Counted from the stretch's first letter, positions 1-7,397 are shown. The stretch: DNA of 13,615 nt from an uncultured Candidatus Udaeobacter sp. (GCA_955652715.1 CATPBS010000048.1:1-13615); one strand, 5' to 3'. Numbers and translations: made by a program. The notes: a model not told the origin generated them from the letters alone.

Positions 1-521
1 ATTCCTTCTTCGGGGCCGATAAATTCAACGCTGCGCGTTTGCAATTTTTCCACATTCTCAACTGTCGCGGGATGCTGCCACATTTTTCCGTTCAGGGCAG
101 GCGCCAGCAAAATCGGCGCGCGCGTGGCGAGCGCGATAGCTGCCAGCGGGTGACTGGCCAAGCCGTGCGCGAGTTCGGCGATGATGTGCGCCGTGGCGGG
201 CGCAATCAGGAGCAGATTCGCGCGGTCCGCAAGGTCGATGTGGCCGGGTCGCCAGCTCTCCTTCTCGTCGTAGAAACTGGTCGTCACCGGATTTTTGGAA
301 AGCGTTTGCAAAGTCAGCGGTGAAATGAATTCGGTCGCATCCTGCGTCATGACGACAAAAACTTCGTGGCCTTGTTTGACGAGGAGACTGGCCAGCTCGG
401 CAGATTTATACGCAGCGATCGATCCTGTGACGCCAAGCACGATCGATTTTTTTCCAGCCGCAATGCGTACCACTTTTCGCGCGCTGGTTTTATCGCGTTT
501 GCCTCTCGAGTCTTTTTCCAT
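1..521 (-). CDS. coaBC: Phosphopantothenoylcysteine decarboxylase/phosphopantothenate-cysteine ligase, N-terminal part (runs off window)
   Basis: This is the 5' part of coaBC (dfp), whose bifunctional product makes 4'-phosphopantetheine for coenzyme A in the cytoplasm. The 173 visible residues cover most of the FMN-dependent CoaC decarboxylase domain. Seen directly: a Rossmann-like start GVTGSIAAYK (residues 30-39), the segment GHIDLA with the expected catalytic His at about residue 94, APATAHIIAELAHG, and PALNGKMW (about 141-148), which matches the family's PAMNxxMW motif with Met replaced by Leu. The ligase domain would lie beyond base 1. The chosen ATG is directly preceded by an in-frame TGA, so this frame cannot extend upstream. 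It leaves a basic extension of about 24 residues before the usual start of the family; a GTG at residue 17 is an alternative. No clear Shine-Dalgarno is seen. It lies 101 bases after gmk on the same strand and is probably co-transcribed. Confidence 0.93.
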   Translation of the reverse strand, partial: MEKDSRGKRDKTSARKVVRIAAGKKSIVLGVTGSIAAYKSAELASLLVKQGHEVFVVMTQDATEFISPLTLQTLSKNPVTTSFYDEKESWRPGHIDLADRANLLLIAPATAHIIAELAHGLASHPLAAIALATRAPILLAPALNGKMWQHPATVENVEKLQTRSVEFIGPEEG

Positions 522-556
522 TCAACATGGATAACTTAGTCGCGAATCTGCTGTAG

Positions 557-573
557 GGAAGCTGATAGCTTCC
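557..573 (-). other. Perfect 7-bp hairpin between gmk and coaBC
   Basis: GGAAGCT and AGCTTCC pair perfectly around a 3-base loop (GAT). The hairpin sits in the middle of the 101-base gap between the gmk stop and the coaBC start. No T-run follows on the minus strand, so it is not a standard intrinsic terminator. It could be an RNA processing or stability element in the gmk-coaBC transcript. The pairing is seen; the function is not known. Confidence 0.4.
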
Positions 574-622
574 TGTTATCGCTTGGCTTTGTCTTATCAA
601 TTGGACACTAACAGCGTCCCCT

Positions 623-1228
623 TTAGATCAACCGCCGGCTCAAATAACCCTCTGCAGCCATGATCTGGCGGAATTTTTCCAGGTCTTCTTCAACTGAACC
701 GCTAATGATTGTGTAGCGGTAATCGCGCCATAATTCCATCTCTCGCGCCGCGGTTTCCAGCCGGCGTTTGATCTGCTCTTCGGTCTCGGTGCCGCGTTTG
801 CGCAAACGTCGCAGCAATTCGTCGAGATCGGGCGGCATAATAAAAACATCAGTCAGGGCCTGGCGAATGATTGGATCGTCGCAATTGCGGATCGTGGCGG
901 CGCCCTGAGTATCAATATCGATCAAGACATCGACTCCCTTCTTCAAATTGGTCAACACCGGCTCGCGCAATGTGCCGTAATGGTCCCCATGCACCTGCGC
1001 GTGTTCCAGAAAGTCGCCGGCTTCGAGTCTGGCGCGAAAATCCGCATTCGAAAGAAATTGATAGTGTTCGCCCTTAATTTCACCGCTGCGCGGTGCTCGC
1101 GTGGTGCAGGAGACCGAATAAAAAAGGTTGGCCGTTTGTCTGAGTGTTTCAACAAGCGTGGTTTTGCCCGCACCCGATGGCGCGGAAATGATGAAGAGAA
1201 TTCCGTGGCGGCTGAACTGTTTACTCAA
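623..1228 (-). CDS. gmk: Guanylate kinase
   Basis: Guanylate kinase phosphorylates GMP to GDP with ATP in the cytoplasm and is essential for GTP and dGTP supply. The P-loop APSGAGKT is at residues 16-23. The GMP-binding region SCTTRAPRSGE...GEHYQF follows, then IDIDTQGA and the lid region rich in Arg (RRLRKRGTE). I chose the TTG at 1226-1228 as start. It gives 201 residues, the normal length for Gmk, and a normal N-terminus a few residues before the P-loop beta strand. The TTG lies inside the last codons of yicC (shared TTGAGTAA), so translation is probably coupled. A longer reading from an ATG at 1411 would overlap yicC by about 190 bases and add 61 residues without family resemblance, so I reject it. 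Confidence 0.95.
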   Translation of the reverse strand: MSKQFSRHGILFIISAPSGAGKTTLVETLRQTANLFYSVSCTTRAPRSGEIKGEHYQFLSNADFRARLEAGDFLEHAQVHGDHYGTLREPVLTNLKKGVDVLIDIDTQGAATIRNCDDPIIRQALTDVFIMPPDLDELLRRLRKRGTETEEQIKRRLETAAREMELWRDYRYTIISGSVEEDLEKFRQIMAAEGYLSRRLI

Positions 1229-2096
1229 GGTTTTGAACCTGCTCTCGGACCTTCTCCAATTCGGCTTTACAGGCGATGACGCGTTGTGAAATGGCGGCAT
1301 CATTCGCTTTTGCACCCAGTGTGTTGAGCTCGCGGAAGATTTCCTGAGTGATAAATTCCAATGTGCGCCCGACCGGCTCTTTGCTGCGCAAATGATGAGC
1401 GAATTGAGCAAGATGACTCTCGAGGCGCGTCAGCTCCTCCGACACATCGGCGCGATCGGCGAAAAAGGAGATTTCTTTGAGCACACGTTCGTCCTCGCTG
1501 GCAATCGGTAGCCCGGCTTTTTGAATTCGGTCGAGGAGCGCGGCGCGATATCTTTGCACTACGTCGGGATGAAGTGCGCGAACCTCCTTGAGCTTTTTTC
1601 GGATCGCTTTGAGACGATGAATCAAATCCTTGGCTAGATGTTTGCCTTCGCGCTCCCGCATTTTGATTAGATCCGCGAGCGCGGCGCGCAGCGCCCGTTC
1701 AACGGCCGGCCATGCTTCTTCCGCGTTCAGGGCTTCCTCCGGGAAGCGCATGACGCCGGGCGCTTGAAGAATTGTGCTGATCGTGATCTCGCCCGGCGCG
1801 TTCAGTTCCTTTTGCAGTGTGCGCATCGCTTCATGATAGGAACGGGCGAGTTCGGTATTCAGCGCCAGGCTGCGCGCGCCGTTTGCGCCGCTATGAAGGG
1901 TGATGGTGGCATTAGTCCGGCCGCGCGAGATGTTTTCGTTGATCGTCTGGCGAATGCGTGGTTCGAGCTCGGCGAAATCGCGCGGCAAATTGATTACGAT
2001 GTCGCTTTGTTTTCGGTTCACCGAGTTGAGCTCAACGCTAAACTTCGTTCCCGCGTGGTCCGTCTCGGCGCGACCATATCCAGTCATGCTCCGCAT
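1221..2096 (-). CDS. yicC: YicC/YloC family endoribonuclease
   Basis: YicC/YloC proteins are endoribonucleases; in E. coli YicC is linked to decay of the small RNA RyhB. The 291-residue length is normal for the family. The N-terminus MRSMTGYGRAE is the family signature, followed by the YicC N-terminal domain. The C-terminal DUF1732 domain (about residues 205-291) shows RADVSEELTRLESH, KEPVGRTLEF and REQVQNLE, each closely like the E. coli protein. The ATG at 2096 fits the usual start; no strong Shine-Dalgarno is visible. It begins 67 bases after mutY and its last 8 bases overlap gmk. The yicC-gmk-coaBC order is common in bacteria and supports both neighbouring calls. Confidence 0.94.
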   Translation of the reverse strand: MRSMTGYGRAETDHAGTKFSVELNSVNRKQSDIVINLPRDFAELEPRIRQTINENISRGRTNATITLHSGANGARSLALNTELARSYHEAMRTLQKELNAPGEITISTILQAPGVMRFPEEALNAEEAWPAVERALRAALADLIKMREREGKHLAKDLIHRLKAIRKKLKEVRALHPDVVQRYRAALLDRIQKAGLPIASEDERVLKEISFFADRADVSEELTRLESHLAQFAHHLRSKEPVGRTLEFITQEIFRELNTLGAKANDAAISQRVIACKAELEKVREQVQNLE

Positions 2097-2163
2097 AGTG
2101 TTCGTGCGATTCGAAAGTTTATCGCAGAGAAACGGTCAGCGATCAACGCTCAAGCATCACGTA

Positions 2164-3159
2164 CTAATGTCGATCTGGTTGCAGAAGATGCTGCAATGCT
2201 CTGCGGTGAGGCGAAGGAATCGGAATTGCCTCGAGTGAATCCAGTCTGATCCAAAGCTGCGAGTATGTGTTGAACTTGTGCTGGCGCTGCGCGTAAACGT
2301 TCAAAGCGACATGATGATTTGTGAAGGCAAAAATCGATTTGTAGATTGGTTGTTGATTTGCCGGACTCGTTCGCAGCGACGGCAAAATCCACATGCCGCG
2401 CCAGCGTGCGGCTGATTGTTCTAGCAGAATCTTGCCCTGACGGACCACAAACGCGTGTTTTTCGGTGAGTCGCTTTGTGCGAGGTCGAAATTTCCTCACC
2501 GGCAGAGTTTTTGGATTTATTGCGCGACAAAATCTTTTAACTGGACACGCTCCGCATCGCGGTCGGCGCGGGAGACAAACGAGCGCGCCAAGATCGATGA
2601 GCGCGGAGTTGTAAATGCGCGCGGAGCGCTTTGGAACAAACTCGGCGGCGTGCTGCCAGAGCGCTTTCTGGCCGGCGGTCTGATCGATCGGACGTCGAAA
2701 GTTAAGAATACGCGACAGAACACGTGCGGTATTGGCTTCGACAATCGGCGCCGGCTGGTTAAACGCGAAACTGGCGACGGCGTGCGCGGTGTATTTTCCG
2801 ATTCCGGGAAGTTGCTGCATCGCCTCGATTGATCGCGGGAAACGTCCTCCGTGCCGGTCTACGACGGCCCTTGCCGTGGCGTGAAGATTTCGCGCGCGAG
2901 CGTAATAGCCAAGGCCCTGCCACGCGTGGAGCACATGATTTTCGGAAGCGCAAGCGAGTGAAGCAAAATCGGGGAAGCGGCGAAGCCACTCGTTGTAATA
3001 AGGCATCACGGTGGCGACCTGAGTTTGCTGGAGCATGAACTCGGAGACGAGGATTGCATACGCGTCGCGGGTGCCGCGCCAGGGGAGATCACGGCCGCGG
3101 CAGCGATACCAGTGAAGAAGAGAGCGGCGGAACGCGCGAACGTTTTTCGGAGACATCAT
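2164..3159 (-). CDS. mutY: A/G-specific adenine DNA glycosylase (MutY)
   Basis: MutY removes adenine mispaired with 8-oxoguanine in base excision repair. Domains seen (331-residue numbering): an HhH-GPD fold with SEFMLQQTQ holding the expected catalytic Glu (about E40); the helix-hairpin-helix LPGIGKYTA (117-125); a 4Fe-4S cluster motif C-x6-C-x2-C-x5-C (C195, C202, C205, C211); and a NUDIX-like C-terminal domain with LLEQSAARWRGMWILP and FTNHHV. The usual catalytic Asp of the HhH-GPD motif (E. coli D138, in LDGN) reads VEANTARVLSR here, so Glu141 replaces Asp. I chose the start from a tandem ATGATG at 3154-3159 preceded by CAAAGGA. The ORF stays open to an ATG at 3192, but those 11 codons lie in the inverted repeat array and do not resemble the family. 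Confidence 0.92.
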   Translation of the reverse strand: MMSPKNVRAFRRSLLHWYRCRGRDLPWRGTRDAYAILVSEFMLQQTQVATVMPYYNEWLRRFPDFASLACASENHVLHAWQGLGYYARARNLHATARAVVDRHGGRFPRSIEAMQQLPGIGKYTAHAVASFAFNQPAPIVEANTARVLSRILNFRRPIDQTAGQKALWQHAAEFVPKRSARIYNSALIDLGALVCLPRRPRCGACPVKRFCRAINPKTLPVRKFRPRTKRLTEKHAFVVRQGKILLEQSAARWRGMWILPSLRTSPANQQPIYKSIFAFTNHHVALNVYAQRQHKFNTYSQLWIRLDSLEAIPIPSPHRRALQHLLQPDRH

Positions 3160-3166
3160 TCCTTTG
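3160..3166 (-). promoter_or_regulatory. Ribosome binding site of mutY that fixes its start
   Basis: On the minus strand CAAAGGA lies directly before the tandem ATGATG. Spacing suits the second ATG (3154-3156) better than the first (3157-3159). It supports a start here rather than at the upstream ATG at 3192, which lies inside the repeat array. Confidence 0.5.
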
Positions 3167-3169
3167 CAG

Positions 3170-3253
3170 AACGTCGAACGCCGAACGCCCAACGTCCAAC
3201 CTCGAATTCAGAGTTGAGAGTTGGGCGTTGAGCATTGAGCGTTGGACGTTGAA
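3170..3253. repeat. Inverted array of 12 phased 7-bp units (heptad array 1)
   Basis: The 84 bases divide without slippage into twelve 7-mers. Five are of the form AACnnCn (AACGTCG, AACGCCG, AACGCCC, AACGTCC, AACCTCG). A central AATTCAG follows, then six of the opposite orientation (AGTTGAG, AGTTGGG, CGTTGAG, CATTGAG, CGTTGGA, CGTTGAA). The two halves are imperfect reverse complements, so the whole element is a long imperfect palindrome with 7-bp periodicity. It fills almost all the space between the divergent mutY and rnhC starts. The last unit contains the likely TTG start of rnhC. A related array with 8-bp units lies at 12945-13020. The pattern is seen directly; its origin and role are unknown. 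Confidence 0.85.
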
Positions 3254-4217
3254 TTCGTACACTCACGCACTGAACAAAGAGCAGGCAACGAAACTTCGTG
3301 CGGTGCTTGAAGAGCTCGGATTCGAATTTTCGCCGAAGCAATACACAATTCTCTTCGGGCAGAAAAACCATTTAAGCGTGGCGGTTTACGAGAAGGGACC
3401 GAAGGTGCTGGTGCAGGGCCGCGGCGTGGAGGAGTTCGTGCAATTCGAGCTGGAGCCGAAAATTTTGGGCGAAGCGAAGCTGGGATACGAGGAAGTGCAT
3501 TCGCCAGAGATGTTCGAGCCGCATTTCGGCGTCGATGAGAGCGGGAAGGGCGATTTCTTCGGGCCGCTGGTGATCGCCGGGGTGTATGTCGATCGTGGGA
3601 TCGCGCGCAAACTTCTCGATGCCGGCGTGGTGGACAGCAAGCGGGTTAGCTCGGACGCGCGCATTCGTACCCTGGCCGATACGATTCGGACAAGTTCGTT
3701 AGGTCTGGTGGAAACAGTTCTGATCGGACCTGCGAAATACAACGAGCTTTACGAGAAGTTTAGCAATCTCAATCGGCTGCTCGGCTGGGGCCACGCGCGC
3801 GTGATCGAGAATTTGCTGGCGAAGAAGCCGGGATGCCCGCGATCGTTGTCGGATCAGTTCGCGGATGCGCGGGTGATCAATGCATCCTTGCTGAAGCACG
3901 GGAGCAAGATCGCCATTGAACAGCGTCCAAGAGCGGAGTCGGACATTGCCGTAGCGGCGGCATCGATTCTTGCGCGCGAGGCGTTCATCAACTGGATGGA
4001 GCGAAAGAGCAAAGAGCTCGGTCTGCGATTAGAGCGCGGAGTATCGCCGAGCGTAAAAGAGAGCGCCAGAAAGCTGGTGGAAATGAACGGGCCAGGCGCG
4101 TTGCGCGAAGTCGCAAAGGTGCATTTTCGGACCGCGCACGAGACCGCGCCAAATGATTATCCCGCACCGCCTCCACGTGAGAACTGGGCAGGCCGGCGTG
4201 ATTCGTTGAAGCGTTAA
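3249..4217 (+). CDS. rnhC: Ribonuclease HIII
   Basis: RNase HIII cleaves the RNA strand of RNA-DNA hybrids. From TTG 3249 the product has 322 residues, close to the roughly 310 usual for the family. The N-terminal TBP-like substrate-binding domain (about 1-85) includes SPKQYTILF and GPKVLVQG. The catalytic domain has FGVDESGKGDFFGPLV (D96, E97), VVDSKR (126-131), DQFAD (D202) and ESDIAVAAASILARE (D232). These fit the Asp-Glu-Asp-Asp active site known for RNase HIII. The frame is open far upstream into mutY, with no ATG near the conserved N-terminus. TTG at 3249 is the best candidate, with TTG 3228 and CTG 3270 as alternatives and no good Shine-Dalgarno for any. The exact start is therefore uncertain. 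The gene is divergent from mutY. Confidence 0.92.
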   Translation: MNSYTHALNKEQATKLRAVLEELGFEFSPKQYTILFGQKNHLSVAVYEKGPKVLVQGRGVEEFVQFELEPKILGEAKLGYEEVHSPEMFEPHFGVDESGKGDFFGPLVIAGVYVDRGIARKLLDAGVVDSKRVSSDARIRTLADTIRTSSLGLVETVLIGPAKYNELYEKFSNLNRLLGWGHARVIENLLAKKPGCPRSLSDQFADARVINASLLKHGSKIAIEQRPRAESDIAVAAASILAREAFINWMERKSKELGLRLERGVSPSVKESARKLVEMNGPGALREVAKVHFRTAHETAPNDYPAPPPRENWAGRRDSLKR

Positions 4218-4226
4218 AGTTCGTCA

Positions 4227-4289
4227 TTCGACCGAACATGGCTTTGCTTTCTGGTCGAAGGCGTTAGCCAGTTTAAAAATCGCTTTTTT
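4227..4289 (+). terminator. Possible weak terminator region after rnhC
   Basis: A 7-bp stem TTCGACC (4227-4233) / GGTCGAA (4253-4259) with a 19-base loop lies just after the rnhC stop. A short GGC-GTTA-GCC hairpin follows (4260-4269), then a T6 run at 4284-4289. The T-run is 25 bases from the strong stem, so this is not a classical intrinsic terminator. The remainder of the 123-base gap up to the HU gene shows no convincing promoter; a TACAAT at 4331-4336 is too close to the ATG unless the mRNA is leaderless. Confidence 0.25.
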
Positions 4290-4340
4290 ATGTTTCAGTA
4301 GCCACCACCAGAGGCACATGGAACGATTACTACAATAGAT

Positions 4341-4697
4341 ATGCCAAAGCTAACCAAGCGCGACATCGTCGTCTCTATCAGCAACCAAACCGGCATGGTG
4401 CAACATCAAGTCTTTGACGTCGTCCAGCGCACGTTAGACAAAATCACCGACAGCCTGGCTAACAACATCCCAGTTGAACTGCGCAATTTCGGCGTTTTTC
4501 AGCCGCGCCTGACAAAGCCGCGAGTTGGCCGAAACCCGAATCAGCCCGGCAGCAGTTTTGTGATTCCGCCGCGGGCCACAGTCAAATTTAAGGCTGGCAA
4601 GATTATGCGTCAGCGCGTTGAGCAGCTTTCACGGCAGTTAAAAGAAGCCGCAGAGCGCAAGACTAAAACAGCAGCCGGCGGACAAAACGGAGAGTAG
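4341..4697 (+). CDS. HU/IHF-family DNA-binding protein
   Basis: This is a small basic nucleoid-associated protein that would bind and bend DNA as a dimer. The 118 residues show the bacterial DNA-binding fold: an N-terminal helical part starting MPKLTKRDIVVSIS (1-14), the saddle strand region VELRNFGVFQPR, the arm motif GRNPNQPG (about 63-70), and VIPPRATVKFKAGK (about 74-87). The spacing is closer to IHF-like proteins than to short HU. The tail after about residue 98 is polar and charged (KEAAERKTKTAAGG), making it about 20 residues longer than a typical 90-100 residue HU. No Shine-Dalgarno is apparent before the ATG. It is convergent with the histidine kinase gene, 41 bases away. Confidence 0.9.
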   Translation: MPKLTKRDIVVSISNQTGMVQHQVFDVVQRTLDKITDSLANNIPVELRNFGVFQPRLTKPRVGRNPNQPGSSFVIPPRATVKFKAGKIMRQRVEQLSRQLKEAAERKTKTAAGGQNGE

Positions 4698-4738
4698 GAG
4701 AGCGCGTCGTCGGTTTTTCGCTGCGACCTCCGAAGTGC

Positions 4739-7216
4739 TCACGAGAGCAAACTCTGGATCGTTTTTTCCAGGCGCTCAAAATTAATTGGTTTGGTGAGAT
4801 GCTCAGCGAAGCCTGCCTCTCTGGATTGGTTTACGTCTTGCTCGCTGCCAAAACCGCTGAGCGCGATGCCAGGCAAATCCTTGTTGAGACGCACTTCACG
4901 CATCAAATCGTAACCGCTGCGGTCTGGCAATCCGATGTCGCTGATAAGCAGATCGAACTCCTCTGTGCGGACTTTCTCGACTGCCTGTTCAGCGGAATGG
5001 GCTAGAGTAATTTCGTAGCCGCGCCGCTCCAGCATCCGTTTCATTCCGATACAAGTGTCTTGATGGTCGTCGACGAGCAGGACGCGCCGGTGACTTGGAA
5101 CGGCCCGTTCCGGTTCCCGATCTACTTGTTGCTCTTGCCTGTCCCCGTCGTGCTCAACCGGAGTAAGCACCGTGTTTAGTTCCACTGAAAAGGTTGCGCC
5201 CTGGTCCTTCCCGGGACTTTGCACACGGATCTTACCGCCATGAGCGTCGATCAACGCCTTCGAAATAGCGAGGCCAAGCCCGAGACCTCCAAAACGGCGG
5301 GTGATCTCAGCTTGTCCCTGTTCGAATGCATTAAAGATTTTATCGATCTTCTCCTGTTCGATGCCGATGCCGGTGTCGATAACGCGAACTTCAATTTTAT
5401 CCGGCGCCGGGTTAACTGTCTCGACAACGACTCGGCCGTTTTCGGGGGTAAATTTGACGCTGTTCTTGATCAGATTCCAAAACACCTGTTGCAAGCGCGC
5501 GGGATCGCCTTCCACGTGGGTGTGAACGGCGCGAAGCGCAAATTCCACTTCGAGTTTTTTTGCCTCGATTTCTTCCCGGCATATCTCGTAAGCGCGCTGC
5601 AGAATTTGGTGTATGCAAATCGTCTCGAAGCTCAATTGCAGTTTGCCTTTCGATATACGCGTAACGTCGAGCAAATCGTCAATTAGCCGCGCTTCCAGCT
5701 CAACGTTGCGACGGACCACCTCCAGCGCTTCTCTGACAGGCTGCGAATCCGTCATCTCGGCTTCCAGCTCTCCTACCATGGCAATCACGGGCGCGAGAGG
5801 ACTGCGCAACTCGTGCGACAAGAGTGCCAGGAATTGGTCCTTGGCAGCGTTTGCGGCAATCAATTCCTGACGCAATGTGACGTCGCGCGTCTTGTCGTCC
5901 ACGAGATAAAGCACGCCTTGTACGGTTTCCTGAGCGCCTTGTAGCCGCAGCAGATTAATATCCAAGAAATGCGTCACTCCCGTCTTATCTTTCAACGGGT
6001 GCTCAGTCAGTTGAAACGGCGTTCCAAAGGTAAGCACTCTGTCGATTGCTCCCGGAGGCGCGATGTTTACATCATCGCAGGGGATCTCCGTGATGTCCCG
6101 GCCAGCAGGCAGGTCTCCAAAACGTTCAGCCATGCGCGCAAAAGCGTCGTTGGCGTGGAGAAAGCGGCGAGAAGCTGGATCGACAAAAGCGATTCCGCTG
6201 GGCATGTTCGCCAGCATTTTCTCATTGAAGATGACTTCGCGCTCCAGTCGCTGCGTCGACTCCATCTGGCGCTGATAGAACCTGCTGCCCAGCCACGCGA
6301 AGACTGCCGTGAGAGCGACCAACCACGCTGCCAGCACCGTCATTCGGCCCAGAAGATCATGAACCGGTTTGTAAGCGAGGCTCTTCGGCTGCTCCACTAC
6401 CGCTACCCAACCCGTTGGCTCGATTGGACTGAAAGAATAGAGATTCCCATGGTCCTCGAAATGTCCGATTTTGTTTTGGCGGATCTTATTAATCAACGCG
6501 CCACCCTCGGGTGAAGTCACACTGGGATTAGGTTTAAAATCATTGGCGAAAAGTGCGGCGCCATTTTGATCGAGCACCTCGAAAAGGAAGCGATCGGAAA
6601 ATTCGATTGTGGCCAATCGCTTGCCAATCCTTTCGACTAGCACCGAGTCGCCAACGTAGCCGAGAATTGCCTGGTCGGGCGCGCGGACTGCGGCCACGAT
6701 ATCGGTGACCAGCCGTTTGTCTGACAGCCTCGGATGAACTGGAGAGACAACGGGTCCGTCGGATGCAGCCGCTTGCTCGCGCCAGTGACTGGACCCAAAG
6801 TCCTTGCCGATCATCTCTTGCGCAGTCGGGATCGATGCAACCAGAGCGCCATCCGGTCCAGCGAGGAACATTCCGTCAATGTTTGGATGCGAATAGAAGG
6901 CGGAGTTAAGCCATTGCTGCCCGCTAGGCGCAGGATTCTGCGCGCTGAGAATTTTCGCGACTTCGGGAAGCGTCTGGTAGTAGTTGATGATGGCACTGCT
7001 GCGGCTGAGATCGTGGCCGACCAGATGGCCCACTAATTGGATCAAGGTTTGCCGGTCGCGGAGGATTCTCGATTCCAGCGTGTCGCGCAGAATTGTGTAC
7101 GAAACGATAAGCGTCAGGATCGACGGGATCCAACCCGCCAGAAGAATCGGAAAGATGATCTTGAAACGATCGAAACGGTCGCGCCTTCGTTTCGTTGTTG
7201 TATCTCCCAACTGCAT
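4739..7216 (-). CDS. Membrane hybrid sensor histidine kinase with C-terminal receiver domain
   Basis: This 825-residue hybrid two-component kinase would sit in the inner membrane and autophosphorylate in response to an unknown signal. Order seen: TM1 (about 19-43); an extracytoplasmic sensor of about 245 residues, probably Cache-like; TM2 (about 291-313); a PAS domain (about 330-445); HisKA with LSHELRSP (phospho-acceptor H468); HATPase with the N-box around NLIKNS (N585), DTGIGI (614-619) and GGLGLGLA (643-650); an acidic/Gln-rich linker (688-708); and a receiver domain with D716/D717, phospho-acceptor D760 in ISDIGLP, S787 and K809. All kinase and receiver residues needed for activity are present. 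AAAAGG lies 5 bases before the ATG. No DNA-binding output domain or separate regulator gene lies beside it, so its target is unknown. It is divergent from the glycosyltransferase/L,D-transpeptidase genes. Confidence 0.95.
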   Translation of the reverse strand: MQLGDTTTKRRRDRFDRFKIIFPILLAGWIPSILTLIVSYTILRDTLESRILRDRQTLIQLVGHLVGHDLSRSSAIINYYQTLPEVAKILSAQNPAPSGQQWLNSAFYSHPNIDGMFLAGPDGALVASIPTAQEMIGKDFGSSHWREQAAASDGPVVSPVHPRLSDKRLVTDIVAAVRAPDQAILGYVGDSVLVERIGKRLATIEFSDRFLFEVLDQNGAALFANDFKPNPSVTSPEGGALINKIRQNKIGHFEDHGNLYSFSPIEPTGWVAVVEQPKSLAYKPVHDLLGRMTVLAAWLVALTAVFAWLGSRFYQRQMESTQRLEREVIFNEKMLANMPSGIAFVDPASRRFLHANDAFARMAERFGDLPAGRDITEIPCDDVNIAPPGAIDRVLTFGTPFQLTEHPLKDKTGVTHFLDINLLRLQGAQETVQGVLYLVDDKTRDVTLRQELIAANAAKDQFLALLSHELRSPLAPVIAMVGELEAEMTDSQPVREALEVVRRNVELEARLIDDLLDVTRISKGKLQLSFETICIHQILQRAYEICREEIEAKKLEVEFALRAVHTHVEGDPARLQQVFWNLIKNSVKFTPENGRVVVETVNPAPDKIEVRVIDTGIGIEQEKIDKIFNAFEQGQAEITRRFGGLGLGLAISKALIDAHGGKIRVQSPGKDQGATFSVELNTVLTPVEHDGDRQEQQVDREPERAVPSHRRVLLVDDHQDTCIGMKRMLERRGYEITLAHSAEQAVEKVRTEEFDLLISDIGLPDRSGYDLMREVRLNKDLPGIALSGFGSEQDVNQSREAGFAEHLTKPINFERLEKTIQSLLS

Positions 7217-7378
7217 GCCTGCCTTTTGCGAAAAAATTGGAATATCACGGTTAACCCGCTGGCCGCCTCAGGCAAGGGCGAATGTCGGCGCACATTGAAC
7301 GGCCTTTCGGCCGACGCAAATCTCCGATGGGGCGCTACGCTGCCGGGCGGCCAGAGAGATTACCAAACTTCTGGCTCC

Positions 7379-7384
7379 TATAAT
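7379..7384 (+). promoter_or_regulatory. Candidate -10 box for the small ORF/glycosyltransferase/L,D-transpeptidase unit
   Basis: A perfect TATAAT lies 24 bases before the small-ORF GTG. It would place transcription start near 7391-7393, just ahead of the AGGAG ribosome binding site. No good TTGACA-like -35 is found 16-18 bases upstream (the sequence there is close to GAGATT). The promoter may therefore be weak, activator-dependent or of another type. Strand and position fit the downstream genes. Confidence 0.45.
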
Positions 7385-7397
7385 TACGAACATCGAT

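Noticed and set aside
1229..1411. A 61-residue N-terminal extension of Gmk from an ATG at 1411
   Set aside because: It overlaps yicC by about 190 bases, is unlike any Gmk N-terminus, and the TTG at 1228 gives the normal length.
1764..2249. A 161-codon plus-strand frame opposite yicC
   Set aside because: It is a shadow of the minus-strand yicC gene, whose protein matches its family along its whole length.
3054..3248. A 65-residue N-terminal extension of RNase HIII from an ATG at 3054
   Set aside because: It lies antisense to mutY and then translates the heptad array, and it has no family resemblance.
3170..3253. A CRISPR array
   Set aside because: The units are 7 bp with no spacers and they change orientation in the middle, so this is not CRISPR-like.
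4697..4731. A terminator between the convergent HU and kinase genes
   Set aside because: GGAG/CTCC and GTCG/CGAC can pair only with a large asymmetric bulge. The T5 run lies in the loop, not after a stem.
5219..5686. A 155-codon plus-strand frame opposite the histidine kinase
   Set aside because: It is antisense to the HisKA/HATPase coding region and has no recognisable domain.
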